A stretch of 44,254 bases of DNA from Pseudoalteromonas phenolica (GCF_005886345.1 NZ_PNEC01000045.1:1-44254); one strand, 5' to 3'; shown: positions 10,230-18,967, counted from the first letter of the stretch. The notes: generated from the sequence alone by a model not told the origin. Translations and numbers: made by a program.

Positions 10230-10721
10230 ATGGAGCTACAGCAACAAGTGAGTACTCTAGCGTCAAAGTTGGGCGCTATTTTAGCTGATAAACGACTGAC
10301 GATCACTACCGCTGAATCATGTACAGGCGGAGGAGTGAGTTATGCGCTTACCGATACATCGGGCAGTTCACGATATATTGACCGCTGCTTTGTCACCTAC
10401 AGTAATGAAGCTAAGCAGGTATTGCTGGGGGTAACTGAAAGTACCTTACAGGAACACGGTGCAGTCAGTGAACAAACCGTGTTAGAAATGTGTGCAGGCG
10501 CTGCAAAAGCTGCCAATGCAGACCTTGCTATTGCAATTTCGGGAGTCGCTGGGCCTACAGGAGGCAGTGATGAAAAACCGGTAGGTACTGTATGGTTTGG
10601 CCTATTTTTGTCGGGAAAACAGCATACCTATCATTGTGTTTTTACTGGAAATAGAGCAGAAGTTAGAGAGCAAGCTATTGTTTTTTCTTTAGAAAAATCA
10701 ATTGAGCTATTAAATTCATAA
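10230..10721 (+). CDS. pncC: Nicotinamide-nucleotide amidohydrolase PncC (CinA C-terminal domain)
   Basis: Deamidates nicotinamide mononucleotide to nicotinate mononucleotide in NAD recycling. It is the stand-alone CinA C-terminal domain type, 163 residues, with [16 protein letters not shown], the [11 protein letters not shown] block and [21 protein letters not shown]. Two ATGs are adjacent (10227 and 10230); the second is better spaced from AAAGGA. It lies directly upstream of recA, as in E. coli (ygaD-recA), but recA has its own promoter. Confidence 0.93.
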   Translation: MELQQQVSTLASKLGAILADKRLTITTAESCTGGGVSYALTDTSGSSRYIDRCFVTYSNEAKQVLLGVTESTLQEHGAVSEQTVLEMCAGAAKAANADLAIAISGVAGPTGGSDEKPVGTVWFGLFLSGKQHTYHCVFTGNRAEVREQAIVFSLEKSIELLNS

Positions 10722-10729
10722 AAATATGC

Positions 10730-10757
10730 TTGATACTGTAATTTCATACAGTATACT
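10730..10757 (+). promoter_or_regulatory. recA promoter with LexA (SOS) box
   Basis: TTGATA (10730-10735) and TATACT (10752-10757), 16 bp apart, form the promoter. The spacer is a perfect LexA consensus CTGT-N8-ACAG at 10736-10751. LexA bound here would block RNA polymerase, the classical SOS arrangement. Confidence 0.95.
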
Positions 10758-10787
10758 TACTGGCATTACGCAAGATTGGAGAAGCAA

Positions 10788-11834
10788 ATGAACGACAATA
10801 AACAAAAGGCACTAGATGCCGCGTTATCACAAATTGAACGCCAATTTGGTAAAGGTTCAATCATGAAACTAGGTGATAGCCAAGCGTTAGACATTGAAGC
10901 AATTTCTACTGGCTCACTAGGTATTGATATCGCATTAGGCATAGGTGGTTTACCAACTGGTCGTATTGTCGAGATTTATGGTCCTGAATCATCAGGTAAA
11001 ACAACGCTTACTCTTCAAGTTATTGCCGAAGCCCAAAAGCAAGGTAAAACATGTGCATTCGTTGATGCTGAGCATGCATTAGATCCAGTCTATGCAGAAA
11101 AGCTGGGTGTTAATGTTGACGAGCTGCTTGTTTCTCAGCCTGACACGGGTGAGCAAGCATTAGAAATCTGTGACATGCTAGTTCGTTCAGGTGCAGTAGA
11201 TGTGGTGATTGTTGACTCGGTAGCAGCACTAACGCCTAAAGCTGAAATTGAAGGTGATATGGGTGATGCACACGTTGGTCTTCAAGCGCGTCTAATGTCA
11301 CAAGCTTTGCGTAAGCTAACTGCTAATATCAAACGTTCAAATACGCTTTGTATCTTCATCAACCAAATTCGTATGAAAATAGGTGTGATGTTCGGTAACC
11401 CAGAAACAACGACAGGTGGTAATGCGCTTAAGTTCTACTCATCAGTACGTATTGATATTCGTCGTATTGGCTCAGTGAAAGATGGCGATGAAGTAGTGGG
11501 TAACGAAACACGAGTTAAAGTTGTTAAGAACAAAGTTGCACCGCCATTTAAGCAAGCTGAATTTATTATCATGTATGGTCAAGGTATCTCTAAAGAAGGT
11601 GAATTAATTGACCTAGGTGTGAAGCACAAACTGGTTGAAAAATCAGGTGCATGGTACAGCTACAACGGCAGCAAAGTAGGTCAAGGTAAGTCTAACTCAA
11701 TTAAATTCTTAAAAGAGAACGTTGAGATCGCTAACGAGATTGAAGGCAAGCTAAGAGATATGCTTTTACTTCAAGCGACTATCCAGCCTGAAGAAGGTGA
11801 AGATAAAGGTCTAGCGGAAGGCGCAGAGCTTTAA
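10788..11834 (+). CDS. recA: Recombinase RecA
   Basis: Strand-exchange ATPase and LexA coprotease of the SOS response, 348 residues from the ATG at 10788 (GGAG 7-8 nt upstream). Walker A is GPESSGKTT, and the L1/L2 region and the [29 protein letters not shown] block are standard. The C-terminal tail is acidic. The TTG at 10776 would add four residues without a ribosome site. No recX follows; the next gene is an opposite-strand protease. Confidence 0.99.
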   Translation: MNDNKQKALDAALSQIERQFGKGSIMKLGDSQALDIEAISTGSLGIDIALGIGGLPTGRIVEIYGPESSGKTTLTLQVIAEAQKQGKTCAFVDAEHALDPVYAEKLGVNVDELLVSQPDTGEQALEICDMLVRSGAVDVVIVDSVAALTPKAEIEGDMGDAHVGLQARLMSQALRKLTANIKRSNTLCIFINQIRMKIGVMFGNPETTTGGNALKFYSSVRIDIRRIGSVKDGDEVVGNETRVKVVKNKVAPPFKQAEFIIMYGQGISKEGELIDLGVKHKLVEKSGAWYSYNGSKVGQGKSNSIKFLKENVEIANEIEGKLRDMLLLQATIQPEEGEDKGLAEGAEL

Positions 11835-11870
11835 CCGCCAACTAAATTCAGAATATCAAACAACATCTCC

Positions 11871-11895
11871 AAAGCCTGCTTAGCAGGCTTTTTTT
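11871..11895 (+). terminator. recA terminator
   Basis: AAAGCCTGC pairs with GCAGGCTTT around a TTA loop (11871-11891), followed by further T residues to 11895. Confidence 0.93.
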
Positions 11896-12321
11896 GTATC
11901 TAAACATCTTTCAGTCATGAGTGTCTTAATGTGTGACTAGCGCTCACTGTCAAGTTTAAAACGTGCTTTTATGTACTTTACTCGCATTCTATTTATTTGC
12001 TTGAGAGCGTGACTCTAGATTTAAAACTTAACCATTGTCACATTATTCCTATTATAAGAAATAAACAGATTAAGATGACAGGGATAAACTGTTTCATTTT
12101 TCTCGAGCGCCATGATTCACGCTACAAATATGAAATTAAGAAGTGACTTGTTGCATCAATCAAGAGCACCCTGTTGAGGGCAAATACGGTATTAACTTAT
12201 TATGGGGTGCCTTTTATTGTAAGGACAAAATGCAGATCATATCAAAAGAGCGACTTATAAAAGGGTGATCTGAAATATGAAGCAGCTTCTTAAACATGCA
12301 AAAAAATCAGTATTAAAATGT
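11896..12321. other. Intergenic stretch after recA, no convincing gene
   Basis: About 430 bp, AT-rich. I see no ORF with family resemblance. It holds a small dyad (CAGATCA at 12233 and TGATCTG at 12266) and two very short ATG frames (12230-12268 and 12277-12354) that I do not annotate as genes. Confidence 0.5.
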
Positions 12322-12347
12322 AAAAAAGCCGAGCTTAGCTCGGCTTT
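12322..12347 (-). terminator. Terminator of the S8 protease gene
   Basis: On the minus strand AAAGCCGAGC pairs with GCTCGGCTTT around a 3-nt loop and is followed by TTTTTT. It is 30 nt beyond the protease stop codon. Confidence 0.9.
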
Positions 12348-12377
12348 GATATAAGAGACCTAATAAGTGGGGAGAGC

Positions 12378-14510
12378 TTATTTATATTGCGCGTCTAGTG
12401 TTACACCTGAGAACGTGCTGTAAGCTCTAAGACCGATATGCCAAGTACCTGCTTGTGGGTTTGTGAAAGTACAAGTTTCAGCATTACCGTTTTTATAAGG
12501 GCGACAATCGTAAGAAGACGTTGTAGGCTGGCTACCTTGTCTTACGTACAGGTCAGCATCACCAGAGCCACCTGAAATAGTAACAGTGAAGCTTGTCATA
12601 CCTGCTGGAATATCAACTGTTTTACGAACCCAGTTGCTGCGGCTTGCAGATAGGTTTGTTTCAGTAATACCACCTGGCTGAGGACCAACAGAACCAGCTG
12701 TTAAATCACCTTTTAAGCTAACACCTGAGTACGCAGAGTAACCATTAAGCATTACATGGTAAGTACCTGCAGCTGGGTTATCAATTGAACATACTTCGTT
12801 GTTACCTGTTTTATAAGGACGACACTCGTATGATGATGTAGTTGGCTTGCTACCCGCTTTCACATACATATCAGCATCACCAGTACCACCACTCATAGTG
12901 AAGGTAACTTTGCTTGTATTTGCAGGAATTTCCATAGTGAAGAAATCTTGTGCATTTCGAGCGCCGCTTAGGCCTGTTTTAGCTACACCATCTGCAAGTA
13001 CGTTATCACCTACTGGTGGAGGCGTTGTACCACCTGAAGCTTCAGCTACGGCAGCTGCCGCATCAACAATACCCGTACCACAGTTGTTACATGTAGCAGC
13101 AAAGCTCTTAGTTGTGCTCTTTAAGATAGACTCAACTTCGTCTGGCGTTGCAGAAGGTTTAGCTTGCTTGATAAGTGCCGCTACACCAGCAACGTGAGGT
13201 GCCGCCATAGATGTACCCTGAGAGTAAGAGTAGCTATCTGAGCTTGGCGTGCTAGAACCTGAATTGTAGGTAGAAAGAACACCTTCTGGGTCATTTGCGA
13301 AGCTTTGTGCGCCGCCAGGAGCTGCAACATCAATGTTAGAGCCGTAGTTTGAGTAGTAAGCACGACCGCCGTTACGACCAACAGATGCAACGTTAACTAC
13401 GCCAGAACAGTTACCAGGGTTATAGTTTGCAGAGTTATCGTTATCGTTACCTGCAGCGATTACCACAACAGCACCGTTTGCACGGGCTTGGTTGATTGCG
13501 TTTTGTGTGGTTGAACTACAAGAACCACTACCACCTAAACTCATATTGATAACATCAGCTGGGTTCGGGTTAGCTGGAACGCCAGAAACAGAGCCACCTG
13601 CAGCCCAAATAATACCGTCAGCGATATCAGAAGTTAAACCACCACACTTACCAAGTACACGTACAGGCACAACTTTAGAGTCATAAGCAACACCAACAAC
13701 ACCTTCGCCGTTGTTTGCTACTGCCGCTACTGTACCTGCAACGTGAGTACCGTGCCAGCTTGAGCTGCGCGCACTGTGTGTGTAACCACATTCATTTGCC
13801 GAAACCGCATCGCCTGGGTCACGTGCATCTGAATCACGGCCGCCACCATCGTTTGCCACAGAAAGATTAGAGATCATGTCGTAACCAGGTAGTAGGTTAG
13901 CATTTAGATCAGCGTGAGGACGGTAACCAGTATCAAGAACAGCTACAGTTACGCCAGCACCTGTTGCGTTATCCCATGCTGCAGGCGCGTTGATACCAGC
14001 CGCATTTTCAAAGTAGTGCCACTGATCAGAGTAACGCGGATCGCTTGGAGTTGCTGTAGGTTGTAACATTTGGTCAATTTCGATGTATTCAACGTTACCT
14101 GACGCTGCAATTTCTTGCATTAGAGCATTGGCTTCAAGAGCAGAAAGCTTCTTATTAACACGCATAACGTGGTGATTGCTTAGTGCCATTGCTCTAACGT
14201 ACTGAGGCGTTACATTTGCTTTTTTGCTTTTGAAGTTTTTAACAAAAGATTTTGCACGTTGGTTCATCATTGCTGGAGACATTTCGCCAAGATCAGCAGA
14301 CATTAGCATTTGTTGTTGTGAGCTGTCTTTGTACTTGATGATGAATTGTGTACCAAAGTTAGATTGATGTTTAAGTTTTACCGCTGTTTGGCTTTGCGAA
14401 GGCGCATTGAATTGCTCTAGAGAAGGAAGAGCAGCTGCTGAACCGGCTACCATAGCAGATGCCATTGCTAGGCTAAGTGCACCTAATTTGAATGTTTTTT
14501 TATTTGTCAT
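12378..14510 (-). CDS. Secreted subtilisin-like serine protease (S8) with two PPC domains
   Basis: A secreted endopeptidase of 710 residues. Domains in order: signal peptide (about 1-27), an I9-like propeptide that should act as chaperone and inhibitor (about 52-150), the S8 catalytic domain (about 160-490) and two tandem prepeptidase C-terminal (PPC) domains (about 506-606 and 612-710). Catalytic residues are Asp193 (VLDTG), His253 (HGTHVAG) and Ser434 (GTSMAAPH), with Asn355 in the oxyanion hole. The two PPC domains are clear duplicates, both containing a GDADxYV motif and a TSSYxCRPYK motif; such domains are usually removed at or after secretion. ATG at 14510 has GGGA upstream. Marine Pseudoalteromonas commonly secrete such proteases. 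Confidence 0.95.
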   Translation of the reverse strand: MTNKKTFKLGALSLAMASAMVAGSAAALPSLEQFNAPSQSQTAVKLKHQSNFGTQFIIKYKDSSQQQMLMSADLGEMSPAMMNQRAKSFVKNFKSKKANVTPQYVRAMALSNHHVMRVNKKLSALEANALMQEIAASGNVEYIEIDQMLQPTATPSDPRYSDQWHYFENAAGINAPAAWDNATGAGVTVAVLDTGYRPHADLNANLLPGYDMISNLSVANDGGGRDSDARDPGDAVSANECGYTHSARSSSWHGTHVAGTVAAVANNGEGVVGVAYDSKVVPVRVLGKCGGLTSDIADGIIWAAGGSVSGVPANPNPADVINMSLGGSGSCSSTTQNAINQARANGAVVVIAAGNDNDNSANYNPGNCSGVVNVASVGRNGGRAYYSNYGSNIDVAAPGGAQSFANDPEGVLSTYNSGSSTPSSDSYSYSQGTSMAAPHVAGVAALIKQAKPSATPDEVESILKSTTKSFAATCNNCGTGIVDAAAAVAEASGGTTPPPVGDNVLADGVAKTGLSGARNAQDFFTMEIPANTSKVTFTMSGGTGDADMYVKAGSKPTTSSYECRPYKTGNNEVCSIDNPAAGTYHVMLNGYSAYSGVSLKGDLTAGSVGPQPGGITETNLSASRSNWVRKTVDIPAGMTSFTVTISGGSGDADLYVRQGSQPTTSSYDCRPYKNGNAETCTFTNPQAGTWHIGLRAYSTFSGVTLDAQYK

Positions 14511-14770
14511 AATTTTTCCCAATAGTCACTTGTTGTTTTTATTCGCCAAACTGCGGCGAGAAAGAAAGGTAAAATAAAAGTTAACAAAGTAAAAGTATTG
14601 AAAAGGTTATTTAACTATTTGAAATAGTTATAACGGGATGGCTAAACGTCTTCTGGTGTTTTAATGGTATTGATTATTATAGTTTTTTTAAATTTTTATG
14701 ATTATTTTCATGGTGCTTTTTGAATGTAAACGCTTGTAAATGAGGGGGTAATACTTAGTTAAATTTATGC
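14511..14770 (-). promoter_or_regulatory. Protease upstream region with 9-bp inverted repeat
   Basis: AT-rich leader of the protease gene. TAACTATTT (14612-14620) and AAATAGTTA (14622-14630) form a perfect inverted repeat around one G, about 100 bp before the protease start. A candidate operator; the binding protein is unknown. Confidence 0.45.
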
Positions 14771-14799
14771 TTGTTTGCACAAAAGAGCGACCATCAGGG

Positions 14800-14805
14800 T
14801 ATAAT
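14800..14805 (+). promoter_or_regulatory. -10 element of the flavoprotein gene
   Basis: A perfect TATAAT 32 bp before the ATG at 14837. The best upstream -35-like match is TTGCAC (14775-14780), but at a 19-bp spacing it is weak. Confidence 0.55.
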
Positions 14806-14836
14806 CCTCCCTCATTTCGCTAATACAGAGAAAAAT

Positions 14837-16024
14837 ATGTTGCAATACGATGTGGTGATTATTGGTGCAGGTGCTGCGGGTTTAATGTGTGCCGCACAAG
14901 TAGGCTATCGTGGCAGACGCGTCGCAGTCATTGATATGGGTAAAAAACCAGGTCGTAAAATACTCATCAGTGGAGGAGGACGTTGCAACTTTACTAATGA
15001 AGGGGCAAGTCCATCTAATTATTTATGCGACAATCCTCATTTTGTGAAATCGTGTTTAAGTCGTTATACCCAACATGATTTTATTGAGCTGGTTGATCGT
15101 CATGGTCTTGCATATCACCATAAAACGCTTGGTCAGCTATTTTGCGACAATAGCGCACAAGATATCGTTGATATTTTAATGACTGAATGTGATTGGGCGG
15201 GGGTTGAGCTACACCTAAGAAATGAAGTACTAGATGTTTCCTTGTTAGAAAATGGCGGTTATCAAGTGACTACCTCTGATAAAGTTTTTTCTTGCAAGTC
15301 GTTAGTTATTGCTTCTGGTGGATTAACCATGCCTAAACTTGGCGCTACGCCAATTGGCTATAAAATCGCAGAGCAATTTAATTTAAAAGTGTTGCCGACT
15401 ATGGCTGCACTGGTGCCCTTTACCTTACATGAACATGATAAAACGCGTTTTGATGGTTTATCAGGTGTGAGCATTTCATGTTTAGTCTCGAGTGAATGCG
15501 GCACTAAATTTAGAGAAAATATTTTATTCACTCACCGCGGTTTATCAGGGCCGGCCATTTTGCAAATATCATCGTTTTGGCGAGCTGGGCAAGCGGTGAC
15601 GATTAACTTATTGCCTGATCTCCAATTAGATGAAGCTATTCACCAATGGCGCAAAGAGCAAGGCAATAAGTCTTTAAAGAATGCCTTGTCTAACATTTTG
15701 CCAAAGCGCTTTGTTGAAGTGTTGATCAACGAACACGCGATTCCTGACAAAGCGTTGAATCAATTAACACACACAGAAATTGATGAAATTGCAAAATACA
15801 TTCACCAGTGGCAGATCAAACCCAATGGCACAGAAGGCTACAGAACAGCTGAGGTAACCCTAGGCGGTGTTGATACCGATGAGTTAAGCTCAAAGACATT
15901 TGAATCGAAAAAGCAAAAAGGTTTGTATTTTATTGGTGAAGTAACCGATGTGACTGGTTGGCTAGGGGGCTATAACTTTCAGTATGCGTGGAGTTGCGGC
16001 TGGGCATGTGGGCAGGCTTGTTAG
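14837..16024 (+). CDS. NAD(P)/FAD-dependent oxidoreductase, YhiN/HI0933 family
   Basis: Flavoprotein of the HI0933-like family; the substrate is not established to my knowledge. 395 residues from the ATG at 14837; an upstream reading from 14771 would add 22 residues and overlap the promoter. The N terminus has the dinucleotide-binding motif VVIIGAGAAGLMCAA, then KPGRKILISGGGRCNFTN characteristic of this family, and a C-terminal FAD-contact stretch GLYFIGEVTDVTGWLGGYN followed by QYAWSCGWACG. It appears monocistronic and is a common chromosomal gene in gammaproteobacteria. Confidence 0.92.
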   Translation: MLQYDVVIIGAGAAGLMCAAQVGYRGRRVAVIDMGKKPGRKILISGGGRCNFTNEGASPSNYLCDNPHFVKSCLSRYTQHDFIELVDRHGLAYHHKTLGQLFCDNSAQDIVDILMTECDWAGVELHLRNEVLDVSLLENGGYQVTTSDKVFSCKSLVIASGGLTMPKLGATPIGYKIAEQFNLKVLPTMAALVPFTLHEHDKTRFDGLSGVSISCLVSSECGTKFRENILFTHRGLSGPAILQISSFWRAGQAVTINLLPDLQLDEAIHQWRKEQGNKSLKNALSNILPKRFVEVLINEHAIPDKALNQLTHTEIDEIAKYIHQWQIKPNGTEGYRTAEVTLGGVDTDELSSKTFESKKQKGLYFIGEVTDVTGWLGGYNFQYAWSCGWACGQAC

Positions 16025-16031
16025 TTTTTCG

Positions 16032-16160
16032 GCATAAATAACGGCCTACAAAACTACAGATTGGGTATTCAATAGTAGCTGATAAAATTACTCATTTCAC
16101 CTTGCGCAAAAGTTACCTTGCCGCCATAAATGACGACCTACAGATAACAAAACCATCACC
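16032..16160. repeat. Short degenerate repeats after the flavoprotein gene
   Basis: A roughly 20-bp unit occurs at 16032-16051 (GGCATAAATAACGGCCTACA) and again at 16123-16142 (GCCATAAATGACGACCTACA). The second copy is followed by an inverted CTGTAGGT, so ACCTACAG/CTGTAGGT can form a stem. It resembles a small REP-type intergenic repeat, but copy number in the genome is unknown. Confidence 0.45.
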
Positions 16161-16218
16161 TGTAGGTTGTGCTTTAGCCAACAACTTATTGATTTAATGC
16201 CACACTCACAAGGGAAGC

Positions 16219-16890
16219 TTAAACTAATATATTTAACTCATTATTCAATGCCATTGCTGCAGAACGATTAGGCGCATTTAACTTTTCTAAAATTTTCGCA
16301 ACATGGTTCTTCACCGTATATTGGCTGATACCTAAGATCATACCAATCTCACCGTTGGTTTTACCCGATGATATCCAATCTAACACTTCTTTCTCACGTC
16401 CTGTAAGTAAGTGGATCGGTGATTTATAAGCTCTCATAGACTCATACCTAAAGAGTTGTGCTTTATGTAGATAAGGTAAAATGAGCTCGATTAGATAAGA
16501 CGCTGGGGCTGATGCATTTGAGCGTTTGTTATTAAAGGCCACCAAAGTCACAAATCCAGAGTCTTGGTTATCTAAATCATATGTCGCGATATCAGATAAC
16601 GGGTTTCTCGCTTTTGTATAGCTTTTTAGTAAGTTAATATTATTTAGTTTATTGCAACTGATGCTTTTGAGCAGTTGTTGTTGCAGATCTGGTGAAAATG
16701 CGACGGCATAATCAGCTTTTACAGACAAGTCAGATTTGTCAATTAGTGCGATGTATAGCGCTTCCTTTTCAGCAAAAAACATAACCTCTTCAAAAGTAGT
16801 GAGATCAAAAGAACGGTCCTTAATAGATGTTTTTAACAGCTCTATGGCCTTTAAAATACTTGATAGCTCTTCAGTACAACCTAAAAACAT
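16219..16890 (-). CDS. LuxR-family transcriptional regulator
   Basis: A 223-residue regulator with a C-terminal LuxR/NarL helix-turn-helix (about 161-215: LTGREKEVLDWISSGKTNGEIG followed by TVKNHVAKILEKL). The N-terminal 150 residues match neither a phosphorylated receiver nor a clear autoinducer domain; they look like the divergent sensory region seen in EpsA-type LuxR proteins, but this is tentative. I chose the second ATG (16890), 7 nt after AAGGAG; the ATG at 16896 is too close. It is the nearest LuxR-type regulator to the bmp cluster and so a candidate activator of it. A palindrome resembling the tetR operator lies upstream. Confidence 0.88.
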   Translation of the reverse strand: MFLGCTEELSSILKAIELLKTSIKDRSFDLTTFEEVMFFAEKEALYIALIDKSDLSVKADYAVAFSPDLQQQLLKSISCNKLNNINLLKSYTKARNPLSDIATYDLDNQDSGFVTLVAFNNKRSNASAPASYLIELILPYLHKAQLFRYESMRAYKSPIHLLTGREKEVLDWISSGKTNGEIGMILGISQYTVKNHVAKILEKLNAPNRSAAMALNNELNILV

Positions 16891-16922
16891 GTGCATTCTC
16901 CTTAAAATACGATGTCAAGGTA

Positions 16923-16936
16923 ATGAATTTATTCAT
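16923..16936. promoter_or_regulatory. Small dyad in the luxR leader
   Basis: ATGAAT and ATTCAT separated by TT, a perfect 6-bp inverted repeat 33-46 bp before the luxR start. Its function is unknown. Confidence 0.3.
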
Positions 16937-16972
16937 ATTAATTCTGCAGGCGGTGCAGTTACTAAATTCAAA

Positions 16973-16998
16973 TTTAATTAATCGCGTGATTAATTAAA
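16973..16998. promoter_or_regulatory. Palindromic operator candidate upstream of luxR
   Basis: Arms TTTAATTAATC and GATTAATTAAA around a 4-nt spacer, a perfect 11-bp inverted repeat about 83-108 bp upstream of the luxR start. It has the same total length and 20 of 26 identical positions compared with the core of the palindrome over the tetR promoter (18282-18307), so both may bind the TetR protein. Confidence 0.6.
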
Positions 16999-17293
16999 GC
17001 ATGAATGCGGAATTGATAGCAATTAAAAGTGAAGAAATTGTGAATGAAAAAGAATAAATTATTGATTTTGAGTAATTGTCATAAAACTGGGTGGGAAACG
17101 AGCAAAGTAAGACCGTATAGACGGATATTAGTAATTTTTATGTAATCTAATAACACAGTTGAGTGAGGTAATGACAGGTGATTCAAGATCTCTGATTTTG
17201 CAACATCAGTGATAGATGGTCCTATCAGACTATACGATCTGTCAACATATATGGTTAGACTTAACAGGTGATTGAAAGGGATCAAGGTGTAAT
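16999..17293. other. luxR / TSUP divergent intergenic region
   Basis: Noncoding, between divergent genes. Besides the LuxR-type dyad described separately it holds a 10-bp direct repeat ACAGGTGATT at 17174 and 17264, and CCGT-ATAG-ACGG near 17113. I see no gene. Confidence 0.5.
17215..17234. promoter_or_regulatory. 20-bp dyad upstream of TSUP permease, matching bmp control region
   Basis: Left half GATGGTCC, spacer TATC, right half AGACTATA. It matches the dyad at 25958-25977 in most half-site positions. Its centre is about 70 bp before the permease ATG, the same distance as the 25936 site from the bmp8 ATG. Candidate site for the adjacent LuxR-type regulator. Confidence 0.5.
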
Positions 17294-18181
17294 ATGATTG
17301 AAAGATTACGACGACCATCGTCATGGCCATTTTATTTTACTGTGCTGATTTATGCTTCATTGATTTGGTTACAAGGCCTCTCGAATTCATTGTTGCAAAT
17401 AGTTCATGAATTTGAGATCGCATTAACGATGGCATTAGGCTCTTTTGTGGCCGGTGGAACAGCTTTAGGTGGGGGAGCGGTCGCATTTCCTGTGATGACC
17501 AAGGTTTTAGCCATAGAGCCTGCTACAGCTAAAGTGTTTTCTCTGGCGATACAGAGCTTTGGTATGACTGCGGCAGCAATCACTATTTTTTGTCGTCGTA
17601 TTCCTATTTATACCAACATCGTTTTTATGGCATTGCCTATGTCGGCTTTAGGCGTGGCAATCAGTTTGTTGTATGTAGCCCCATTCGTGCCGAGATTATT
17701 GGTTAAATCGATTTTCAGTTTTCTACTCTTGTGTTTTGCTATTACCATGGTGCTGCGCTGGTGGCGAAAAGCGCATCATCAACCCAGTGCTGAGCATATA
17801 AAGCCTAGCTTAGGACGCTTTTTATTAGTTGGGTTTGTTGGCGGTATTGCTAGCGGTTTAGTGGGGTCTGGTTCGGATATCGCATTATTTGCTTTGCTTA
17901 TCATTGCCTACCAAGCCGACATCAAAAAAGCGACCGCAACCTCTGTAGTAGTGATGGCATTTACTTCATTGGTGGGCAGCGCCATTAATGCTTGGCATCT
18001 CAATGCAATTACGCCTGAAATAGAACAATATTTATTGGCCGCAATTCCTATTGTTGTTGTTGGCGCACCACTCGGGGCTTATGTTTGTTCAAAAGTGAAA
18101 GTTGGCCAACTAGTGAGTTTTTTACTGTTGTTAATCAGCCTAGAGGTATTCTTTACAGGTTATGAACTATGGCAGCAGTAA
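17294..18181 (+). CDS. TSUP (TauE/SafE) family membrane permease
   Basis: Integral membrane protein of 295 residues with about eight predicted membrane segments. The two family repeats are visible: GSFVAGGTALGGGAVAFPVM (about 49-68) and GFVGGIASGLVGSGSDIALF (about 179-198). Family members move small anions or organosulfur compounds such as sulfite, sulfoacetate or thiosulfate. AAGG lies 7 nt before the ATG. The substrate cannot be read from the sequence. Its place beside the bmp cluster and a shared dyad upstream raise the idea of halide or metabolite transport, which is speculation. Confidence 0.88.
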   Translation: MIERLRRPSSWPFYFTVLIYASLIWLQGLSNSLLQIVHEFEIALTMALGSFVAGGTALGGGAVAFPVMTKVLAIEPATAKVFSLAIQSFGMTAAAITIFCRRIPIYTNIVFMALPMSALGVAISLLYVAPFVPRLLVKSIFSFLLLCFAITMVLRWWRKAHHQPSAEHIKPSLGRFLLVGFVGGIASGLVGSGSDIALFALLIIAYQADIKKATATSVVVMAFTSLVGSAINAWHLNAITPEIEQYLLAAIPIVVVGAPLGAYVCSKVKVGQLVSFLLLLISLEVFFTGYELWQQ

Positions 18182-18258
18182 AAGCAATCATCAACTGGCA
18201 CTCGCAATCAAGAGAGTTAGCATAAGTATCTATTCTATAAATACAAAATAAACTTCAG

Positions 18259-18287
18259 TTGACTAAATAATGAACTTTATATTTAAT
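18259..18287 (+). promoter_or_regulatory. tetR operon promoter
   Basis: TTGACT (18259-18264) and TTTAAT (18282-18287) with 17-bp spacing. The -10 lies inside the left arm of the large palindrome, so a repressor bound there would exclude RNA polymerase. Confidence 0.6.
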
Positions 18288-18314
18288 TAACCAGTTGGTT
18301 AATTAAATATAAAG
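18275..18314. promoter_or_regulatory. 40-bp perfect palindrome, TetR operator candidate
   Basis: Left arm CTTTATATTTAATTAACCA (18275-18293), spacer GT, right arm its exact complement (18296-18314): 19 of 19 pairs. It ends 8 bp before the tetR ATG and covers the -10 element, a typical autoregulation layout for TetR-family repressors. Confidence 0.8.
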
Positions 18315-18322
18315 AGAATAAA

Positions 18323-18967
18323 ATGACAACAAAAGTTACTCGAGGAAGACCTGTTTGCGAAAACAAAAAAGCGGAACAAAAGGCTAAGCTGGTTATTGCC
18401 GCACAGCATTTACTCAACATGAAGTCGTATAGCCAGATCACCATTCGAGAGATAGCTGCCGAAGCAAAAGTAAACTCAGCGATGATCAAATATTACTTCG
18501 ATAGCAAAGAAGGCCTATTCGTAGAGTTGATCCAAGCCTTGGCAGACGAGCAATTTTCTCATTTTGATGATTTGCATGCACAAGCTCGGCCTGTTTATCA
18601 CTTTATGCGTCAGTTCAATCAAATCCTGCAAACGAACCCCGGATTTGTGCATTTATTAGCGGAAGAAATTCTAAATAAAACCACGCCATTAGCGCAGGCT
18701 TTTATGAGTGCGTTTCCAGAGCGAGTGTCACAATTTTTACCTGAGTTAATCAAACAAGAAGTTGGCATTGATGATCATAAAACAGCCAAGCTAGCGGCTT
18801 TTTCACTGATGACACAATTGGTGTCACCTTACATTTTTAAAACACTACGCCAGCAAGCTTGGCAAATTGAAGACGCCGATATACAAAGCGAACAGCGTGT
18901 AAAGGAATTATATCTACAGTTTATTTTTGGCTTAAAGGAGCAACAAACTCATGAGGTGGAATTTTAG
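18323..18967 (+). CDS. TetR-family transcriptional repressor
   Basis: A 214-residue regulator with an N-terminal TetR helix-turn-helix (about 39-60, ITIREIAAEAKVNSAMIKYYF) and a C-terminal ligand-binding and dimer domain. The N terminus is basic (RGRP). It heads an operon with the pump genes and overlaps the adaptor gene by 17 bp, so it is presumably the local repressor, relieved by a pump substrate. A perfect palindrome sits over its promoter. The ligand is unknown; the brominated products of the adjacent bmp cluster are an obvious candidate. Confidence 0.92.
   Translation: MTTKVTRGRPVCENKKAEQKAKLVIAAQHLLNMKSYSQITIREIAAEAKVNSAMIKYYFDSKEGLFVELIQALADEQFSHFDDLHAQARPVYHFMRQFNQILQTNPGFVHLLAEEILNKTTPLAQAFMSAFPERVSQFLPELIKQEVGIDDHKTAKLAAFSLMTQLVSPYIFKTLRQQAWQIEDADIQSEQRVKELYLQFIFGLKEQQTHEVEF

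Noticed and set aside
12230..12354. Two micro-ORFs (12 and 25 codons) after recA, the first with AAGGA upstream
   Set aside because: Very short, no family, and the second overlaps the protease terminator. Chance frames are expected at this size.
17079..17330. 83-residue minus-strand frame over the luxR/TSUP gap
   Set aside because: No ribosome site, no recognisable domain, and it overlaps the permease start and control sites.
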